From: Bacteriovoracaceae bacterium UBA6261
GTDB taxonomy: Bacteria > Bdellovibrionota > Bacteriovoracia > Bacteriovoracales > Bacteriovoracaceae
Direction of reading: 5' to 3'
Assembly (NCBI GenBank): GCA_002440825.1
Contig: DJVH01000024.1
Span: 1-26,271 of the forward strand
Length of the DNA stretch: 26,271 nucleotides
Part shown: in pieces, positions 23,653-26,271 of the stretch
Position numbering within the stretch: position 1 is the first letter of the stretch
Layout of the letters: each line of letters starts with the position of its first letter
Notes under the pieces: generated by a model
The model's database searches: none
Told to the model about the DNA's origin: nothing
The model's input: only the letters and a program-made list of their open reading frames with translations
Position numbers and translations under genes: made by a program

Positions 23653-24393
23653 ATGTTTCGTAATCTTATTTTGACTTTCCTCATTTTACTTAATGTCTCT
23701 GCATTTGCAAATCCAAACAGCGCCAATGAAAATTTAAAAAAGACAATTAAGAAGGTGGCCCCGGCGGTTGCTACAGCAGGGACAATTGATTACAAATCAG
23801 GATGTGCAAGCTGTACACAAATAGGTCAAGCCTCAAAGACAGCGATGCTTTACTCAAAAGAAAACAATCAAAAAATTGATTTATCAGTTCTCACTGAAGA
23901 CGAAGCAAAAAATCTTTTTGATGAGTTGGCAGCAAGAGATGATATTCCTTTTGGTTACCCGATGGACGGCTGCTACGCCCGCGCCCATAAAATGGTCCGC
24001 ATCATGGAAGACCAGGGTATCATCGCCGGGAAGGCCTTCGTTGAAGGAAAACTTTACGTCGATACAAAGTTTGGTGAAGTTGGCTGGGGTTATCACGTTG
24101 CTCCGGTTGTCTTAGTTAAAGTTGGTGGAAAAATTATTCCTTATATTTTTGATCCGTCTCTTTTTGACAGACCGGTCTCTTTCGATACCTGGAAAGGAAA
24201 AATGCTTTCCAAGAAAAAAGCCCAATTTGAACGTGAATTCTACACAAACCGTTTTTCTTACGATCCTGATGACAAAGATGCAAAGTATTCTGACTATCAG
24301 GATGAGCATTTGCAGGATATGAATTCCACAAACAGAAATTTTTCGCGTATGCTATTTATGTATAACGAACAAATGAAGGATAAAAGAAAATGA
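23653..24393 (+). CDS. Secreted protein-glutaminase-like deamidase
   Basis: 246 residues from the ATG at 23653 (AGGG 6 bases upstream; a GTG at 23647 would add only two residues). A signal peptide (1-19) is followed by about 75 residues that may act as a pro-region, with a Cys pair (C51, C54). The core then has C107 in DGCYARAHKM, H148 in GYHVAPVV and D167 in IFDPSLFDRPV. This trio and the wording around it match Chryseobacterium protein-glutaminase (DGCYARAHKM, SYHVA, IDPSLF), an enzyme that deamidates glutamine side chains in proteins. The fold is papain/transglutaminase-like. Export means that it acts outside the cytoplasm, perhaps on prey or host proteins. The stop overlaps the next gene as ATGA. 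Family assignment is strong; the target is unknown. Confidence 0.87.
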   Translation: MFRNLILTFLILLNVSAFANPNSANENLKKTIKKVAPAVATAGTIDYKSGCASCTQIGQASKTAMLYSKENNQKIDLSVLTEDEAKNLFDELAARDDIPFGYPMDGCYARAHKMVRIMEDQGIIAGKAFVEGKLYVDTKFGEVGWGYHVAPVVLVKVGGKIIPYIFDPSLFDRPVSFDTWKGKMLSKKKAQFEREFYTNRFSYDPDDKDAKYSDYQDEHLQDMNSTNRNFSRMLFMYNEQMKDKRK

Positions 24394-24686
24394 AAAAACT
24401 CATTCTCGTTTTAGCGACTCTCCTCGTTTCAACTCCGCCCATGGCAGAAACAAGTATGAAAAATGAAATTACCGACTCTTTTACAGATAAAGTGAAGATG
24501 ATTAATGAGAATGATCAGGAAATGGTCGTTCAATTCTCCCGTCACGCGGCCCTCTATAAGCTTCCAAAAAACAGCCCGCGCTATCAGGAAGTCAAATCTA
24601 AACTGGAAAAATTGAAAAAAGAAGAAAAGAAGGTTAAAGTTGTGGCAATTATTCCGATGATGGAAATCAAGGATGTCACTGAATAA
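24390..24686 (+). CDS. Small secreted protein coupled to the glutaminase
   Basis: 98 residues. A signal peptide (1-19, ending PMA) precedes a compact, Lys/Glu-rich mature part of about 79 residues without Cys. It contains a predicted helix (RYQEVKSKLEKLKKEEKKV) between two hydrophobic strand-like pieces (EMVVQFSRHAALY and KVVAIIPMM). The ATG overlaps the stop of the deamidase gene, so synthesis is coupled and both proteins go to the same compartment. That fits a role as inhibitor, chaperone or co-factor of the deamidase, but no family is recognised and the role is inference. Confidence 0.75.
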   Translation: MKKLILVLATLLVSTPPMAETSMKNEITDSFTDKVKMINENDQEMVVQFSRHAALYKLPKNSPRYQEVKSKLEKLKKEEKKVKVVAIIPMMEIKDVTE

Positions 24687-24716
24687 TAACTTCTCATCAG
24701 CCTATAGGACGGCACT

Positions 24717-24965
24717 GTGAAAATCGATGTAGTTCAAGACGCTAAAGACCACACTTACACTCTTACTGTAAAACTCGATCAGTTTAAAAACTTAAGAGAG
24801 TATGAAACAATCCACAATCTCATCAATGCCATTTCGCTGGACTTTGATCTCGATCCAGAAATCACCATCGAAGATTTAAAAAACATTGTTGCTGAAGCCA
24901 AGAAAGAAGAAGCTGAAGAAGTGACTTGCGAAATTGGCCCTGAAGGCATTGATATCGAATTCTAA
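24717..24965 (+). CDS. Small acidic protein of unknown function
   Basis: 82 residues from a GTG with AGGA 7 bases upstream. There is no signal peptide. The protein is strongly acidic, especially the last 30 residues (EAKKEEAEEVTCEIGPEGIDIEF), and has one Cys. A beta-hairpin-like start (MKIDVVQDAKDHTYTLTVKL) and a helical middle suggest a small globular protein. It follows the small secreted gene by 30 bases in the same direction, so it may belong to that operon, although it looks cytoplasmic. No family recognised. Confidence 0.7.
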   Translation: MKIDVVQDAKDHTYTLTVKLDQFKNLREYETIHNLINAISLDFDLDPEITIEDLKNIVAEAKKEEAEEVTCEIGPEGIDIEF

Positions 24966-24994
24966 TTAATGATGTTTTGAAGTGAGTTGTTCAC

Positions 24995-25098
24995 TGTTGG
25001 CCGTTGGATGCTTGATGGCCGACGGTGACGTTTGATGTTTAGTGTAAGCAACAAACTCCTTCATCCTACAACGGCCGGCCAACTTCCAACGGCCAACA
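24995..25098. repeat. Long-range inverted repeat with GGCCGTTGG-type units
   Basis: A perfect 14-bp inverted repeat: TGTTGGCCGTTGGA (24995-25008) and TCCAACGGCCAACA (25085-25098), 76 bases apart. Related units lie inside: GGCCGACGG at 25017-25025 and CAACGGCCGGCCAAC at 25069-25083. It fills the 142-bp space between the convergent 24717 gene and cpaF. No U-run follows, so it is not a standard terminator. It may be a copy of a dispersed intergenic repeat, which one window cannot show. Confidence 0.6.
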
Positions 25099-25107
25099 TC
25101 ACCCATC

Positions 25108-26250
25108 CTACGCCGCGTCCTTATCACCCTTAAGTTTCTGATTGTACCACTCAGGCGCAAGAAAATGACTCTTCGGAAATGGAAGCTTGTTGACCACAAT
25201 ATCTTCAAAGAAGGTAGGAACGTAATTGCACGGAACCATTTCTCCGATATATTTTCCGGTGTCAGGATCTTTACCTGTTTGAACCCACCTGAAAATATCA
25301 CGGGAAATATAATTCCCTCTTGAATCGATACCGAGAATTTCAGAAATATGAGATGTGCGGCGACCACCGTCGTGGAAGCGCGAACATTGAACGACAATCT
25401 GCATGGCCGAGCCGACCATTTTTCTGACTGCATCGGGTGGAATTTTGGTGTCACCCATGAGGCAGAGAGTTTCAAGACGAGTGCACGCATCGACAGGGTT
25501 GTTGGCGTGAACAGTTCCCATTGAACCGTCGTGACCGGTGTTCATAACCTGGATGAGATCGAGTGCTTCTTCACCGCGAACCTCACCGACGATGATACGA
25601 TCGGGACGAAGTCTCATGGCCGAAATAACAAGATCGCGAATAGAAACTTCTGTGACTCCTCTTTCGTGGTCTGCTTTTCTTGTTTCGAAGTTAACGACGT
25701 GCTCAGCTTTAACCTGAAGTTCGGCCGCATCTTCAATAATAATTAATCGTTGTGTTTTTGGAATGCGTGAACCGAGAACGTTCAGCATCGTCGTTTTCCC
25801 AGACCCTGTTCCGCCGGAAACAATAATGTTTTTTCCCAGATAAATACAGATATCAAGAAAGCGCGCGGCCTCTTTTGATAAAGAACCAAACGCGATGAGA
25901 TCATTTAATGTCAGCTTTTCTTTTGAAAATTTTCTGATGGCAACAGTTGTTCCGTTCTTCGCCATTGGAGGAAGAACGACGTGAATACGTGAGCCGTCAG
26001 GAAGGCGGGCATCGAGACGCGGATTATCTTTGTCGATACGACGTCCTACTGACTGAGCAATCGCTCTCATCGCTGAGACAAGTGCCTCTTCATTGTGAAA
26101 TTCAGAATTGGTTTTATAAACGAGACCTTTCTTTTCAACGAAAATTTCTTTCGGACCGTTGATCATAATTTCAGAAACGCCGGCATCTTCAAGGAGCTCC
26201 TTGATCGGATAGAGAAACTGGTCAATGGCGTCCTTAAATACTGAAGACAT
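25108..26250 (-). CDS. cpaF: CpaF/TadA-type pilus assembly ATPase
   Basis: Secretion ATPase of the type II/IV superfamily that powers Tad (Flp) pilus assembly at the inner membrane; 380 residues. Walker A GGTGSGKT (146-153), Asp box IIEDAAE (171-177), Walker B region RIIVGEVRG (218-226) and His box GHDGSMGTVHANN (239-251) are present. The N-terminal domain starts with LLEDAGVSEIMINGP, a CpaF hallmark. It lacks the long N-terminal extension of some CpaF proteins. AAGGA lies about 12 bases before the ATG. The gene is probably part of a tad operon beyond the right edge. A VirB11-like role is the main alternative. Confidence 0.9.
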   Translation of the reverse strand: MSSVFKDAIDQFLYPIKELLEDAGVSEIMINGPKEIFVEKKGLVYKTNSEFHNEEALVSAMRAIAQSVGRRIDKDNPRLDARLPDGSRIHVVLPPMAKNGTTVAIRKFSKEKLTLNDLIAFGSLSKEAARFLDICIYLGKNIIVSGGTGSGKTTMLNVLGSRIPKTQRLIIIEDAAELQVKAEHVVNFETRKADHERGVTEVSIRDLVISAMRLRPDRIIVGEVRGEEALDLIQVMNTGHDGSMGTVHANNPVDACTRLETLCLMGDTKIPPDAVRKMVGSAMQIVVQCSRFHDGGRRTSHISEILGIDSRGNYISRDIFRWVQTGKDPDTGKYIGEMVPCNYVPTFFEDIVVNKLPFPKSHFLAPEWYNQKLKGDKDAA

Positions 26251-26271
26251 AGTCTGATCTCTTTCCTTTTA

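Noticed and set aside
24966..25490. Open minus-strand frame of 174 codons across the inverted-repeat spacer and the end of cpaF
   Set aside because: Most of it overlaps cpaF in another frame, its protein has no coherent features, and the spacer is clearly repetitive.
1..26271. CRISPR arrays, tRNA/rRNA genes, IS elements or prophage
   Set aside because: No regularly spaced repeats, no cloverleaf or rRNA sequence, and no transposase, integrase or phage proteins were seen.

Overview
The window looks like chromosomal DNA of a moderately AT-rich Gram-negative bacterium. There are SD-led genes, many Sec signal peptides, a putative outer-membrane beta-barrel protein, a CpaF/TadA-type pilus ATPase, and a lexA-dinB SOS pair. 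The set of secreted hydrolases (S1/P1 nuclease, two papain-like peptidases, a protein-glutaminase-like deamidase) together with CpaF would suit a predatory Bdellovibrionota member of the Bacteriovorax type. That placement is an inference from overall protein character, not from a marker gene. I see no rRNA, tRNA, IS element, prophage or CRISPR array. Genes are tightly packed and the longest non-coding stretch is about 140 bp.

Layout. 1-210 (-): 5' part of a CheY-like receiver gene that runs off the left edge. 334-2564 (-): a conserved protein of unknown function translationally coupled to a secreted S1/P1 nuclease, ended by a UUCG-tetraloop terminator. 2707-2826 (+): a 39-residue membrane peptide. 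2823-7780 (-): a five-gene acyl-metabolism operon in the order alpha/beta hydrolase, KAS III-like condensing enzyme, FabG-like reductase, second alpha/beta hydrolase (apparent CTG start), AMP-forming acyl-CoA ligase. 7857-10431 (+): three overlapping genes for secreted proteins, two paralogous papain-fold peptidases flanking a small DUF333-like protein. 10479-11339 (-): a secreted protein of unknown function.

11467-16515 (+): DNA repair and quinone genes (AlkB-like dioxygenase, lexA, dinB, a MenE-MenH fusion, an unknown protein). None of these five has a recognisable Shine-Dalgarno sequence, and lexA looks leaderless. 16567-19124 (-): a membrane-anchored exported protein, an outer-membrane-type protein, and a 2H-phosphoesterase-fold protein lacking its catalytic histidines. 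19206-22071 (-): murI, eno and a sensorless histidine-kinase-like protein whose translation start sits in a 14-bp hairpin. 22119-23534: an unknown protein (+) and nth (-), convergent. 23653-24965 (+): a secreted protein-glutaminase-like deamidase coupled to a small secreted protein, then a small acidic protein. 24966-25107: an inverted-repeat-rich spacer. 25108-26250 (-): cpaF.

The strongest candidates for undescribed biology are the five-gene acyl cluster (similar in enzyme classes to the olefin OleABCD pathway but with different details), the peptidase/DUF333/peptidase operon, the glutaminase plus small-partner operon, and the hairpin that can hide the kinase ribosome-binding site.
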